From Peribacillus simplex (GTDB lineage Bacteria; Bacillota; Bacilli; Bacillales; DSM-1321), in the NCBI RefSeq assembly GCF_030123325.1, contig NZ_CP126106.1:2198001-2262000 (forward strand): DNA of 64,000 nt. Direction: 5' to 3'. Positions 53,591-62,739 of this stretch are shown here, in pieces (the first letter of the stretch is position 1; each line of letters starts with the position of its first letter). The notes beneath the pieces are model-generated. The model saw only the letters and a list, made by a program, of their open reading frames with translations. It was not told where the DNA came from and ran no database searches. Made by a program: the position numbers and the translations under genes.

Positions 53591-55042
53591 ATGCCATTAC
53601 TTATAGTAGCGATTGGGATTATCCTGTTGCTAATTTTGATTACTGGATTCAAATTGAATACATTTGTTTCATTAATTATTGTATCTTTAATTGTATCTTT
53701 AGCACTAGGAATGCCGCTGGAAAATGTTGTTGCATCAATTGAAGGTGGATTAGGAGGTACACTTGGCCATATCGCTTTAATATTTGGACTTGGTGCAATG
53801 CTTGGTAGGTTAATTGCTGATGCAGGGGGAGCCCAGCGTATTGCAATGACCTTAATTAACAAGTTTGGAGAAAAAAGAATTCAGTGGGCAGTTGTAGTTG
53901 CTTCGTTTATTGTGGGTATAGCACTATTTTTCGAAGTAGGCTTAGTTTTATTGATTCCTATTGTATTTTCAATTGCGAAAGAATTAAGAGTTTCTATTTT
54001 GCACCTAGGTATTCCCATGGCTGCAGCCTTATTAGCAACTCATAGTTTCTTACCCCCACATCCAGGGCCAACAGTAATAGCTGGTGAATATGGTGCAGAT
54101 ATTGGCTTAGTTTTACTTTACGGTATTATTGTCGCAATACCAACCGTCATTCTAGCAGGCCCTCTATATACTAAGGTTGCTAAAAAAGTTGTACCTGATG
54201 CATTTAACAAAACAGGTAATATAGCTTCTTTAGGGGAACAAAAAACATTCCAACTTGAAGAAACACCAGCTTTCGGTATAAGTGTATTGACTGCAATGTT
54301 CCCCGTTTTATTAATGGCTATATCTACAATTATTGATATGATTCAAAAATCAGTAGGGTTTGAAGGGAATACATTATTAGAAATTGTACGTCTTATAGGA
54401 AACCCTTCGTCTGCAATGTTAATCTCTTTATTTCTTGCATTCTATACAATGGGAATAGCAAGAAATACTCCAATAAAAGAAGTGATGGATTCTTGTACAT
54501 CAGCAATTGCAGCAATTGGCATGATGCTATTAATTATTGGCGCTGGGGGTGCTTTCAAGCAGGTACTAATTGATGGTGGTGTAGGAGATTATGTAGCAGA
54601 ATTATTTACAGGATCTTCAATGTCACCTATCATACTTGCTTGGTTGGTTGCTGCGATATTACGAATATCTTTAGGATCAGCCACAGTTGCAGCTATGTCC
54701 ACTGCAGGATTAGTTATTCCAATGTTGGCTCAATACGATGCTAATTTGGCCTTAGTAACTCTTGCAACTGGAGCAGGCAGCTCAATCTGCTCGCATGTTA
54801 ATGATGCAGGATTTTGGATGATTAAAGAATATTTTGGGTTAAGCATGAAGGAAACGTTTTCAACATGGACAATACTTTCCACTATTACTTCTATAGCAGG
54901 ATTAGGTTTTATTTTATTATTAGATGCATCTTTAATTATTTCGGGAGCAGTAATAATTCTTATTAGTATAGTAGCCATATATTTCAGTATGTTTGACCGA
55001 TTCAAAGATAAAAGTAACGCTTTGGGGAATATAAAGGCATAA
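53591..55042 (+). CDS. GntP-family sugar acid permease
   Basis: This is a 483-residue transporter with about 12-14 membrane segments. The family motifs are GGLGGTLGHIALIFGLGAMLGRLI, the HSFLPPHPGPTVIAGEYGADIG loop and GAGSSICSHVNDAGFWMIKEYFG. GntP proteins bring gluconate and related aldonates in with protons; next to a YjhG-type enzyme, xylonate is the likely substrate (compare E. coli YjhF). GGAGG precedes the ATG. It is the last gene of the group; 55 kb onward is decayed sequence. Confidence 0.92.
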   Translation: MPLLIVAIGIILLLILITGFKLNTFVSLIIVSLIVSLALGMPLENVVASIEGGLGGTLGHIALIFGLGAMLGRLIADAGGAQRIAMTLINKFGEKRIQWAVVVASFIVGIALFFEVGLVLLIPIVFSIAKELRVSILHLGIPMAAALLATHSFLPPHPGPTVIAGEYGADIGLVLLYGIIVAIPTVILAGPLYTKVAKKVVPDAFNKTGNIASLGEQKTFQLEETPAFGISVLTAMFPVLLMAISTIIDMIQKSVGFEGNTLLEIVRLIGNPSSAMLISLFLAFYTMGIARNTPIKEVMDSCTSAIAAIGMMLLIIGAGGAFKQVLIDGGVGDYVAELFTGSSMSPIILAWLVAAILRISLGSATVAAMSTAGLVIPMLAQYDANLALVTLATGAGSSICSHVNDAGFWMIKEYFGLSMKETFSTWTILSTITSIAGLGFILLLDASLIISGAVIILISIVAIYFSMFDRFKDKSNALGNIKA

Positions 55043-55247
55043 AAACCTTTGGAAAACAAAGGGACGGTTTGAGACCAGTGATAAAGTCTATTTAAATAGA
55101 AATGGAAGTTGAAAACATACTAATAATGTAAGACGGGGGAAGAATTGCTTGTGATGATTGAAGAGCAGCGAAATAAGTTTATAAATCTCGTCCAACAAGA
55201 TTTGCTCGATTAAGCAATTTCCGGGATATTTACATTATAATAGGTTT

Positions 55248-55279
55248 TTTCGAGGTCCTCAGTGAGAGGGCTTTTTTTG
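55248..55279 (+). terminator. T-rich terminator-like hairpin
   Basis: GTCCTC and GAGGGC pair loosely around AGTGA, followed by seven T. The gene it belonged to is gone, or it ends the GntP transcript at a distance. Confidence 0.45.
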
Positions 55280-55384
55280 TTGCAAATATAAATACCCGAT
55301 CAATTCTAGTTATTTTTGGAGTAATGTGCGTATATGTATTGGATGCAATTCAAAAATTGCAATATTCATCTTTATAAGTCTTTT

Positions 55385-55569
55385 TCATTAATTTTAAAAA
55401 AAACGGTAAAGCTAAGAAACGTTTTCTTTTTGCTGGAGTTTCTTTTGTAGTGATGGTAATAGGCGCTTTATTTATGGTCGCTTTTCAATAGGGTGAACAG
55501 TATAGGAAGAAGCTGAAGCCGAACAAAAGGCTAAAGAAGAAAGAGAAGCTAAAGAGGCTGCCGCATAAG
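55385..55569 (+). pseudogene. Relic of a small membrane-anchored protein
   Basis: KKNGKAKKRFLFAGVSFVVMVIGALFMVAF is a basic stretch plus one membrane segment, closed by TAG. In another frame EEAEAEQKAKEEREAKEAAA continues as the usual Glu/Lys/Ala linker of Bacillus membrane-anchored lipoprotein-like proteins and is closed by TAA. The start and the C-terminal domain are lost. Confidence 0.5.
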
Positions 55570-55893
55570 TTAAGATTACACTTTACAATGAGATACTAAT
55601 AAATAAAGCCTATATGAGATACCTAGTGGGTTTTCTGTCCATGGAGTCCCGGAAAAACCGTGATTGAAGTTTCCCCCAATTTAAAAAATGCTTTTTCCGT
55701 TCTTGTCAGGTTAATAATTCTTCCCATGTACCACCTGATCGAATGCCATCTAAGTATAAGCAATCAGGAATATCATCTAAATGGTCATCGATGTGAAGTA
55801 AAACAGAATCAGAACCGATGTTACCTGGGAATTAGCGGCATTTGTACAGTGCAAGTACCCAATGATGAAGGAGAAAATTGTATCTTAAGGGTT

Positions 55894-55928
55894 AAAAAAC
55901 ACTCAGATTTTAAAAGGGTGTTTTTTTG
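55894..55928 (+). terminator. Terminator of a lost gene
   Basis: AAAAACAC (from 55894) and GTGTTTTT (to about 55925) pair around 16 bases, with a T-run. Confidence 0.7.
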
Positions 55929-56020
55929 TGCAGAAGTCTACTGAATTATCTTAATTTTCCAAAATTATAATTGACCATAATGGGACGACTGATTTAGAAT
56001 TGATATGTATATGAAATTAT

Positions 56021-56036
56021 GTTTTATATATAAAAC
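56021..56036. promoter_or_regulatory. Palindrome GTTTTATATATAAAAC before the ABC operon
   Basis: A perfect 16-base palindrome, one base shorter than the three IclR operators at 49828, 50667 and 51102 and with the same arms. It stands 98 bases before the binding-protein gene and may place the importer under the same or a sister IclR regulator. Confidence 0.5.
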
Positions 56037-56118
56037 TATAAAAAGGGGGGAACGGCAATACCTTATGGACAATCTTCAATTGAAATAAAAATAAATCTGA
56101 TTTGGGGAGGTAAGGAAT

Positions 56119-57180
56119 ATGTTTAAGAATAAATTGGCGTTCGTTCTGCTTTGTTTAGTATTAATATTGTCTGCGTGCGGTTCAAGTGACGAAACAACTA
56201 CGGAAAATAAGGGGAATTCAGGAGGGAAAGCTGTAAAGCTTACTTTTACCGAACCTGCACGGTTGTTGTCAGTTGCCCCTTTATATGTAGCCATCGAGCA
56301 AGGATTTTTTGAAAAAGAAGGAATTGACGCTGAGATTGTATCTGGTGGTGGAGGAGCACAAGTCATTGCTTCTGTATTATCGGGAGAAGCTCAATTTGCC
56401 GTCTCAGGTCCTCGAAGTATGTTCACTCCTCTTGACAAAGGTGAAGATTTATTGGCTATTCAATCATTGAATTCGGCGCTAACCTATCAAATTACACTCT
56501 CAAATCAATATCTAAAGAAAAAGAATGTTTCTAAAGACTCATCATTTGAAGATAAAGTCGCTTCATTGAACGGCGCAACCATCGGTACAAATCTTGTTGG
56601 CGATTCTGGAGACGTATACACCCGATATTTAATGCAAATGCATGGTGTTGATCCCAATACTCTTAAAGCAGTCAAATTAGCAGGAGATGGATCGAAGATC
56701 GGCGGTATGCAGGAGGGGGTTGTTGACGGGGGAATAGCATCACCTCCAATGGGATTACAAGCGGAAAGTAAAGATGTTGGTGAAATAGTAATCAATACAA
56801 GTGAAGAGCCAATGTATGGGAATATGGTCTGGGAAGCTGTTTTTGCTAAAAAAGAATATTTAGAAGAGAATCATGAAACATCTTTGAAAGTAGTTCGGGC
56901 AATAGGGAAAGGCATGGAGTTCACACGTAATAATCCAAGAGAGGCAGCCGAATCAATCGTATCTTATTTTGATGGAATTGATGTTGATATTCTAGAGGAA
57001 TCAATTATCGGATTGAAAAACACTTTTAAAGGCTATGGAGAAATGAATCAAGAAGCTTGGGATAATGCCCAGGATCCATTAGTTGAATTTGGCAGGTTGT
57101 CAGGCGTTTCTACTAAACAGGATACAACTGAAGATGTTATATGGACAAATGGTTATATAGAAGAAGCTTTTAAAAAATGA
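56119..57180 (+). CDS. ABC importer substrate-binding lipoprotein (NMT1/SsuA type)
   Basis: This is a 353-residue lipoprotein: signal with lipobox LSACG, acylated Cys20, then a Ser/Thr/Asn linker. The domain VAPLYVAIEQGFFEKEGIDAEIV begins the NMT1/SsuA fold, and GAQVIASVLSGEAQFAVSGP, GATIGTNLVGDSGD and DGGIASPPMG follow in place. Such proteins bind sulfonates, taurine, nitrate or pyrimidine precursors; the ligand cannot be read from the sequence. GGGGAGG precedes the ATG. It is the first gene of a three-gene importer operon that ends at 58868. Confidence 0.9.
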   Translation: MFKNKLAFVLLCLVLILSACGSSDETTTENKGNSGGKAVKLTFTEPARLLSVAPLYVAIEQGFFEKEGIDAEIVSGGGGAQVIASVLSGEAQFAVSGPRSMFTPLDKGEDLLAIQSLNSALTYQITLSNQYLKKKNVSKDSSFEDKVASLNGATIGTNLVGDSGDVYTRYLMQMHGVDPNTLKAVKLAGDGSKIGGMQEGVVDGGIASPPMGLQAESKDVGEIVINTSEEPMYGNMVWEAVFAKKEYLEENHETSLKVVRAIGKGMEFTRNNPREAAESIVSYFDGIDVDILEESIIGLKNTFKGYGEMNQEAWDNAQDPLVEFGRLSGVSTKQDTTEDVIWTNGYIEEAFKK

Positions 57181-57207
57181 GTAGATGGAAAGGAGATGAT
57201 GGTCAAG

Positions 57208-58023
57208 ATGGAAAATGCACAACTTGAAAAGTTCAAATTGTCCACTCGTTTTTTGGATGTTACTTACGTAAACAATAAAACTGGTGCAGAAGTGATTGCC
57301 CTGCAGAATATAAACTTACATATCAAAGATGGTGAATTTATATGTATTGTAGGGCCGAGCGGCTGTGGGAAAACCACTTTTTTAAATACTGTAGTTGGAT
57401 TACTGAAGCCAAGCAAGGGGGAAATTCTATTAGATCAGCAAAAAATTGATGGTCCCGGCAAGGACAGGGCAATGGTTTTTCAAAACCCTAGTCTATTACC
57501 TTGGAGAACAGTTATGGAAAATGTTCTCTATGGAGTTGAACTGCAAAAGCAAGTAACACCAGAGAAAAAGAAAGAGGCCAAAGAATTTATTGAAATGGTC
57601 GGTTTAAAAGGTTATGAAAATCATTATCCCCACGAATTGTCAGGAGGGATGCAGCAAAGGGTAAACTTGGCTCGAGCATTAACGGTAAACCCGTCATTAA
57701 TATTACTGGATGAACCATTTTCGGCATTAGACGCACAAACCAGGGAATTTATGCAAGGTGAGTTACTTAGAATATGGGATGAGACAAAAAAGACAAGTCT
57801 TTTTATTACACACCAAATTGATGAAGCGGTATTTTTAGCTGATCGAGTTTTTGTTTTTGGGGCAAGACCAGGACGTGTAGTGGAGGTTGTGGATGTTGAT
57901 ATACCTAGACCGAGAGATCTCCACGTGAAGCGTAGCCGGGAATTTTTAGAGTTTGTAGATCACATATGGTCCATTATTGAACAGGAGTCTTCAAAGCAAG
58001 GTTTCGATAATAAAGAAAAATAA
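57208..58023 (+). CDS. ABC importer ATPase (SsuB/TauB type)
   Basis: This is a protein of about 271 residues. Walker A is GPSGCGKTT, the Q-loop is VFQNPSLLPWRTV, the signature is LSGGMQQRV, and Walker B is LILLDEPFSALD, followed by the switch His in FITHQIDEAVFLAD. These are the features of the nitrate/sulfonate/taurine importer ATPases. I take the ATG at 57208 (MENAQL); ATG codons at 57196 and 57199 touch or nearly touch the AAAGGAG site. It follows the binding-protein gene after 27 bases. Confidence 0.93.
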   Translation: MENAQLEKFKLSTRFLDVTYVNNKTGAEVIALQNINLHIKDGEFICIVGPSGCGKTTFLNTVVGLLKPSKGEILLDQQKIDGPGKDRAMVFQNPSLLPWRTVMENVLYGVELQKQVTPEKKKEAKEFIEMVGLKGYENHYPHELSGGMQQRVNLARALTVNPSLILLDEPFSALDAQTREFMQGELLRIWDETKKTSLFITHQIDEAVFLADRVFVFGARPGRVVEVVDVDIPRPRDLHVKRSREFLEFVDHIWSIIEQESSKQGFDNKEK

Positions 58024-58043
58024 TAAAGGGAAAGGAGAATAAT

Positions 58044-58868
58044 ATGACGAAGGGTACGATCCAACTTACACAATCAAAGCAAAAGATAAAAAAGGCGAAG
58101 AAAATAAAAAAAGAAAAGAAGTCATTTTTCATCAGTGTTGCTTCTGTTTTCATATTCCTGTTGCTTTGGGAAGTTGCTTCTCAAAATGAATGGATAAATC
58201 CATTGTTCATTAGCTCACCAATTGAAATTGCCCAAGCGGCCGTTTTAATGGTCCAAGAAATTTCTTTTTGGGAAAATATGAAAGTAAGTGGTTACGAATT
58301 CATTGCAGGCTTTGTTTTAGCCATACTTATTGGAATTCCAATTGGTGTGTTATCGGGCTGGAATTCCAACTTTAATGCTGTCGTTAATCCTTTCATTTCA
58401 GGATTATATGTAACTCCTAAAGTCGCCCTTTTACCAGTGATCATAATTGCGTTCGGAATAGGCCCAGCATCAAAAATCGTTATCGTATTTTTGATGGCCT
58501 TCTTTCCAATAGTGATGAGCGCTCAAAAAGCTATGTTAACATTAGATCAAAACTTAATAAAAGCAGCCAGAACATTTAGTGCAAGTGAATTTCAAATTTT
58601 TAAAACGATTGCTTTGCCCTCGACCGTACCATTCCTTTTAAACGGTATTCGCTTAGGTATTGGTCAAGGATTAATTGCTGTAGTTGTAGGTGAATTATTC
58701 GCTTCGACAGCTGGTATCGGATATCAATTGACAAGCAATGGTCAAAATCTGCAAACAGACCGTATGTTTGTTGGAGTGTTGGTCATTACGATTACGGGAA
58801 TCATTCTTACTTCATTATTAGGCATTATTGAAAGACGATTTTCATCTTGGAAACCAGAAAATAGTTAA
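58044..58868 (+). CDS. ABC importer permease (SsuC type)
   Basis: This is a 274-residue protein with a very Lys-rich N-terminus (KQKIKKAKKIKKEKKS) and six membrane segments. The coupling-loop EAA motif is IKAARTFSASEFQIFKTIALPSTVPFLLNGIRLGI. It matches the BPD_transp_1 permeases of sulfonate-type importers. GGAAAGGAG precedes the ATG. It forms the transmembrane channel as a homodimer with the neighbouring ATPase and takes substrate from the lipoprotein. It ends at a strong terminator. Confidence 0.93.
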   Translation: MTKGTIQLTQSKQKIKKAKKIKKEKKSFFISVASVFIFLLLWEVASQNEWINPLFISSPIEIAQAAVLMVQEISFWENMKVSGYEFIAGFVLAILIGIPIGVLSGWNSNFNAVVNPFISGLYVTPKVALLPVIIIAFGIGPASKIVIVFLMAFFPIVMSAQKAMLTLDQNLIKAARTFSASEFQIFKTIALPSTVPFLLNGIRLGIGQGLIAVVVGELFASTAGIGYQLTSNGQNLQTDRMFVGVLVITITGIILTSLLGIIERRFSSWKPENS

Positions 58869-58885
58869 TTAAATTAATTATGCAG

Positions 58886-58931
58886 ACTGTAGCCAAACTT
58901 AATGAAAATCGAGTTTGGCTACAGTTTTTTT
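58886..58931 (+). terminator. Terminator of the ABC operon
   Basis: ACTGTAGCCAAACT and AGTTTGGCTACAGT are a perfect 14-pair stem around 12 bases, with a run of T. The right arm is found again at 59295-59308, carried along in the repeat block. Confidence 0.92.
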
Positions 58932-58932
58932 A

Positions 58933-59115
58933 AAAATCGTTCCAGTTGATCTCAGAAATCCGCTCCCTTTCCGCCGACTGTCTGCCAAGCCTCCTCGACG
59001 CAAGCGTCTGTGGGGTCTCGGCTAGCCAGTTATTCGGCAGGAGTATCGCAAATTTCTTCAATCCATTGAGGGTTTCATATAACAAAAAAACATAAAGAGA
59101 GAGTTTGCCTGCCGT
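58933..59115. repeat. Dispersed-repeat copy 1 of 4
   Basis: The unit begins AATCGTTCCAGTTGATCTCA, then CCGCTCCCTTTCCGCCGACT and GCCAAGCCTCCTCGACGCAA with a GACGCAAGCGTC hairpin. It ends with GGCAGGAGTATCGCAAATTT and TCAATCCATTGAGG. It belongs to the well-known Bacillus intergenic element with CTCCTCG...GGGGTCTC...GCAGGAGTCTCGC. It is markedly richer in G+C than its surroundings. Confidence 0.85.
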
Positions 59116-59122
59116 TTTTTTC

Positions 59123-59313
59123 TTTAAATATGTTACAGTTGATTTCGGAAATCCGCTCCCTTTCCTTCGACTGTCTGCCAAGCCTCATCAAATCGAGCTA
59201 CTGTAGGGTCTCGGCTAGCCAGTTATTCGGCAGGAGTATCGCAAATTTCTTCAATCCATTGAGGGTTTCATATAACAAAAAAACATAAAGAGCGAGTTTG
59301 GCTACAGTTTTTT
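59123..59313. repeat. Dispersed-repeat copy 2 of 4
   Basis: It is nearly identical to copy 1 over most of its length; the central hairpin is changed (CATCAAATCGAGCTACTGTA) and has lost its pairing. It ends with the right arm of the ABC-operon terminator (GAGTTTGGCTACAGTTTTTT), so the duplication unit was terminator arm plus repeat. Confidence 0.85.
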
Positions 59314-59315
59314 TA

Positions 59316-59480
59316 TTAAAAATCGTTCCAGTTGATTTCAGAAATCCGCTCCCTTTCCGCCGACTGTCTGCCAAGCCTCCTGGCCGCAAGCCGCTGCGGT
59401 GTCTCGGCTAGCCAGTAATTCGGTAGGAGTGTCGCAAATTTCTTCAATCCAATAAGGATTACAGTAAAAAAACATGAAGG
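59316..59480. repeat. Dispersed-repeat copy 3 of 4
   Basis: It starts again with AATCGTTCCAGTTGATTTCA and carries a new central hairpin (GGCCGCAAGCCGCTGCGGTG). The end is diverged (CAATCCAATAAGGATTACAG). Confidence 0.85.
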
Positions 59481-59534
59481 ATAATGCAGGTAGAACCCGG
59501 TTTTTAGGGTTTATAATTTGAGCATTGCCCCCAG

Positions 59535-59640
59535 GCACTCCCTTTCCGCATGCGGTCCGCCCTCGGCACATTTGCGCCTGTGAGGTCTCCCCTAAGACAC
59601 GCTTTTCCCACAGGAGTCTCGCACACCCTCTCCAATCAAC
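59535..59640. repeat. Dispersed-repeat copy 4 of 4, divergent
   Basis: Only the core is kept: GCACTCCCTTTCCGCATGCG, CCCTCGGCACATTTGCGCCT, GAGGTCTCCCC and CCCACAGGAGTCTCGCACAC. It is closer to the general Bacillus consensus than copies 1-3, so it probably represents an independent insertion. Confidence 0.75.
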
Positions 59641-59882
59641 TTTGTTTTAACTTTTAGATAGAACTTTTTGGTTAAGCATGCATTTCTACCTTGATCCATC
59701 TTTAAAGATTTCCAATCCAATCTCATATGGAATAAAATTTCGTCAGCGATGATTACATCTCAAAATGGATTATGATTCGTTATTTTTACTGTTCCACTTC
59801 ACAGCGAGATAGAAAATTTATTGAAGTTCTCCTGTATCCATGATACCTTCAGTTTATAGTGAATGGTTGGGAGGAATGGGTT

Positions 59883-60779
59883 TTGAACACTAAAGCGTTT
59901 TTATTGGCATCTATTACAGTTATTATTTGGGGATCTACATTCGCTGCCATTCGTGCAAGCTTACATGGCGGGTATTCAGCCGGCCATTTGGTACTTGTTC
60001 GTTATCTTATAGCATCTGGGATTTTTGTCCTTTATGCTCTATGGCCTGGGGTGAAATTTCGACTCCCGAAAAAAGAGGATTTACTGAGAATATCGATCCT
60101 TGCATTTATTGGTATTAGTATTTATCATATCGGGGTGACATTCGGGGAACAAACCGTTTCAGCGGGAACGGCTGGAATGCTGATTGGTTCAGCACCTGTT
60201 TTCATCGCGATCATCGCTGCGTTCGTTTTAAAAGAACGCCTCGGCCTATTCGGATGGATTGGCTTAGGTATAGGATTTACAGGGATCACCTTAATAACAT
60301 TAGGTACTGCAGGCCCTTCCCTGAAAATTTCTGAAGGTGCCTTTTTAGTGCTGATGTCCGCTATTGCTTCTGCAGTGTTTTTTGTTTTCCAAAAGCCGCT
60401 GTTTAGCCGCTATAATCCGATTGAATTGACAGCCTATTTCACATGGATCGGTACAATACCCTTTTTCATATTTTTTCCTGGGCTATTTCAAGAAATTCAA
60501 CACGCTACAATGGAAGGTCATTTATCAGCGATTTTTGTTGGTATTTTCCCTGCGGCCATCGGTTATGTAACCTGGGCAATCGCACTATCATTAGGAAAAG
60601 CCAGTTCCGTTTCCAGTTTGTTATACCTTGAACCTGTGATTGCCATTTTCGTCGCTTGGGTTTGGCTGCGGGAAGTGCCTAGTACTCTTTCAGTCATGGG
60701 CGGCGGAATTGCGATATTAGGGGTTCTTGTCGTTAATGGGTTCGGAAAGTATAAGTCAGTAATGAAAAAAGCAGCATGA
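59883..60779 (+). CDS. EamA/DMT-family transporter
   Basis: This is a protein of about 298 residues with ten membrane segments in two EamA repeats (each about 140 residues): ITVIIWGSTFAAIRASLHGG opens the first, and FLVLMSAIASAVFFVFQKPL the second. Members mostly export amino acids or metabolites; nothing narrows it here. I take TTG at 59883 (LNTKAFLLAS) with GGGAGG eight bases upstream; a GTG 24 bases earlier is possible. It is monocistronic and shares a terminator with the convergent phosphoesterase gene. Confidence 0.9.
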   Translation: MNTKAFLLASITVIIWGSTFAAIRASLHGGYSAGHLVLVRYLIASGIFVLYALWPGVKFRLPKKEDLLRISILAFIGISIYHIGVTFGEQTVSAGTAGMLIGSAPVFIAIIAAFVLKERLGLFGWIGLGIGFTGITLITLGTAGPSLKISEGAFLVLMSAIASAVFFVFQKPLFSRYNPIELTAYFTWIGTIPFFIFFPGLFQEIQHATMEGHLSAIFVGIFPAAIGYVTWAIALSLGKASSVSSLLYLEPVIAIFVAWVWLREVPSTLSVMGGGIAILGVLVVNGFGKYKSVMKKAA

Positions 60780-60887
60780 TGGTTGTTTAAACCGACTGGA
60801 AAAAATCGCAGCATTGTAAAATCATCATGAAGAAGAACGTTTATCCTTCTTGAACGACTCAACAAATAGGAGGGCACCCAATAAAGG

Positions 60888-60941
60888 AATTCACCCAGGT
60901 TGCTGAGATATATCAGTTACACCTGGGGAATTGGATTTTTT
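60888..60941. terminator. Terminator between the EamA and phosphoesterase genes
   Basis: AATTCACCCAGGT and ACCTGGGGAATT form a long stem with an inner CTGA/TCAG pairing. T-rich sequence follows on the plus strand. Confidence 0.8.
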
Positions 60942-60954
60942 CCTCCTCTTTTAA

Positions 60955-62739
60955 TTACTTAAAATCAAATCTTTTTTTAAAGTCCCAATCCAATTTAAAT
61001 GAATTATTTTCACCTGTTAAAAATTTGTAATCGATATAGGATTTTTCCTTTTTAGACATTTCGTCGACAAATGGCGAATAGGTACGGAATACCAATCCAT
61101 TTTTCTTTTCATCAAACTCTACAAGTCTTAGCCAGCCATTACCCCCTCGATAATTCGTTTGGTAATTGACCAGCATTTGAATGACATCATTTCCTGCTGA
61201 ATTTTGTTTTACCCGATGTGCTATCCCAAAATAATGTCCATTAACCGTCATGAACACTTGATTATGGTCCTTTACAAGTTCATTCCAAATCAGCCGGCCA
61301 TTAGACGACTCGACGGCGATGGTTTTATCATCCTTAACCTTCGGAAATATAATATCATGTGAGACGAGGATTGTCGGTTTATCTTTATGCAGATCTAGAA
61401 CCTTTTTTGACCATTCCAGGTCCTTATGAAGATTTTTCATATCCACTATCAAGACTAAGTATTCATAACTCCCTGCCTTAGCGATTGCATATGAGCTATA
61501 ACCAGAGAGAGACGACCCCTTATAGTATTTTTTATTCAAAAAACGCTGCGGCCCATAGTGTGTTAAGAAAGGGTCTCCGGCCGCATAGTCATGATTCCCT
61601 GCCGCCATCATATATGGAACTTCCTTTTTATCCAAAAGGGAAATGGCCCCGAGGGAATTCTGCCATTGTTTTTCTGAATCACTATCGACAATGTCCCCAA
61701 CAAATGTATTCATGATGATATTGTTCTTCTTGGTGTTATTGGAAATCCAGTTCATTTGGCTATTAAAAATCTCTGGATTTTGACTTGAATATTTCTGGGT
61801 ATCTGGTATAAAAAGGAAATTATAATTCTTTTTACTCGTTAGAAAGGGTAAAGCTTTGTTGGATCCTACGAATGGTTCATCGTCACGGGCATCCTGCACA
61901 AGCCATTCTTTTTCGGATAAAGCCTTATTAGCGATTCGTATTTCCTGGATATTCCCTTTGAATAGTGCATTAAACTTATTTCCCCACTCAGATGCCCCGA
62001 TGTTCCAGCCTTTACCTTTAACTGCTGCAATACCTATTACTTTTTCTGATTTTCCGTAATCACTTATGCCATTCAACGTTAAAGTCGTCGTGTCACCATC
62101 ATTTACAACTGCCAAATGGTACCATTCATCAGCGTTTAAAGATCGAGACCAATTGCTTACATTATAATTTAAATTAGATGGATGACTTGTCCAGTGGATT
62201 TTTTGATCACTGGATACAGTTAAAGCAGAAAGGATTTTTTTCTCGCCTTCCATTTTATTAAGATCGGCAGCCTGTCCTTGTCTAGAAAAAAGCCCCATGA
62301 CACTCTTGGAATCACTTGGCAACTTAAAAATCGCTTCAATGGTAAAACCCTTATCGAAATTCTCCGAATTGATAGGTGCATTCTTATTGGTTTTGAAATA
62401 CCTACCTGAAGGGGCGTTTTCGTAATTAGCGAACTTCAAGCTATCCACTTTTTCTTGATCATGATAATCTTCTTCAGACCATTGAATCATATTTTTTAAT
62501 TCAGGCGAGGCAGGATCACCTATCGTCACTAACTCTAAATCATTTCCATGTTTGCTTGTATCTTCTATAATTAAATTACCTTTATCGATAGATCCGCTTT
62601 TAACATGTTGTTTTGTGAATTTCCAATTTGCTACGATATTGCTTCGATTATTTTCAGCAACGGAATCAGCCGATTTGGCAATACCAGGAACAATCATACA
62701 TAAGAGTGAGAGACCTATTAATGCTTTTTTCATTCTCAT
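60955..62739 (-). CDS. Secreted LamG-domain metallophosphoesterase
   Basis: This is a 594-residue protein. Signal peptide (MRMKKALIGLSLLCMIVPGIAKSA), then a concanavalin/LamG-type domain (residues about 35-290: FTIEAIFKLP, WYHLAVVNDGDTTTLTLNG, KGNIQEIRIANKAL). Next is a calcineurin-like phosphoesterase domain with all metal motifs: FIPDTQKY, FVGDIVD, GNHDYA, VSHDI and NGHYFG. It would hydrolyse a phosphate ester outside the cell while the LamG part binds carbohydrate or the wall. GGGGTGA precedes the ATG. It is monocistronic. Confidence 0.92.
   Translation of the reverse strand: MRMKKALIGLSLLCMIVPGIAKSADSVAENNRSNIVANWKFTKQHVKSGSIDKGNLIIEDTSKHGNDLELVTIGDPASPELKNMIQWSEEDYHDQEKVDSLKFANYENAPSGRYFKTNKNAPINSENFDKGFTIEAIFKLPSDSKSVMGLFSRQGQAADLNKMEGEKKILSALTVSSDQKIHWTSHPSNLNYNVSNWSRSLNADEWYHLAVVNDGDTTTLTLNGISDYGKSEKVIGIAAVKGKGWNIGASEWGNKFNALFKGNIQEIRIANKALSEKEWLVQDARDDEPFVGSNKALPFLTSKKNYNFLFIPDTQKYSSQNPEIFNSQMNWISNNTKKNNIIMNTFVGDIVDSDSEKQWQNSLGAISLLDKKEVPYMMAAGNHDYAAGDPFLTHYGPQRFLNKKYYKGSSLSGYSSYAIAKAGSYEYLVLIVDMKNLHKDLEWSKKVLDLHKDKPTILVSHDIIFPKVKDDKTIAVESSNGRLIWNELVKDHNQVFMTVNGHYFGIAHRVKQNSAGNDVIQMLVNYQTNYRGGNGWLRLVEFDEKKNGLVFRTYSPFVDEMSKKEKSYIDYKFLTGENNSFKLDWDFKKRFDFK

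Larger units (their letters stand above)
55043..56020. other. 1-kb stretch of relics and terminators
   Basis: From left to right: a CCTTTG/CAAAGG hairpin near 55048; a stub frame MMIEEQRNKFINLVQQDLLD at 55151-55213; a terminator; a membrane-segment relic at 55385-55569; and a second terminator. The 94-codon frame at 55660-55944 runs through that terminator and has no start site, so it is not a gene. Confidence 0.5.

Noticed and set aside
55660..55944. 94-codon open frame
   Set aside because: It has no ribosome site, runs through a terminator with T-run at 55894-55928 and shows no protein-like pattern.
58930..59571. Three overlapping minus-strand frames with similar products
   Set aside because: They are produced by the tandem copies of the dispersed repeat; similarity reflects the DNA repeat, not a gene family.
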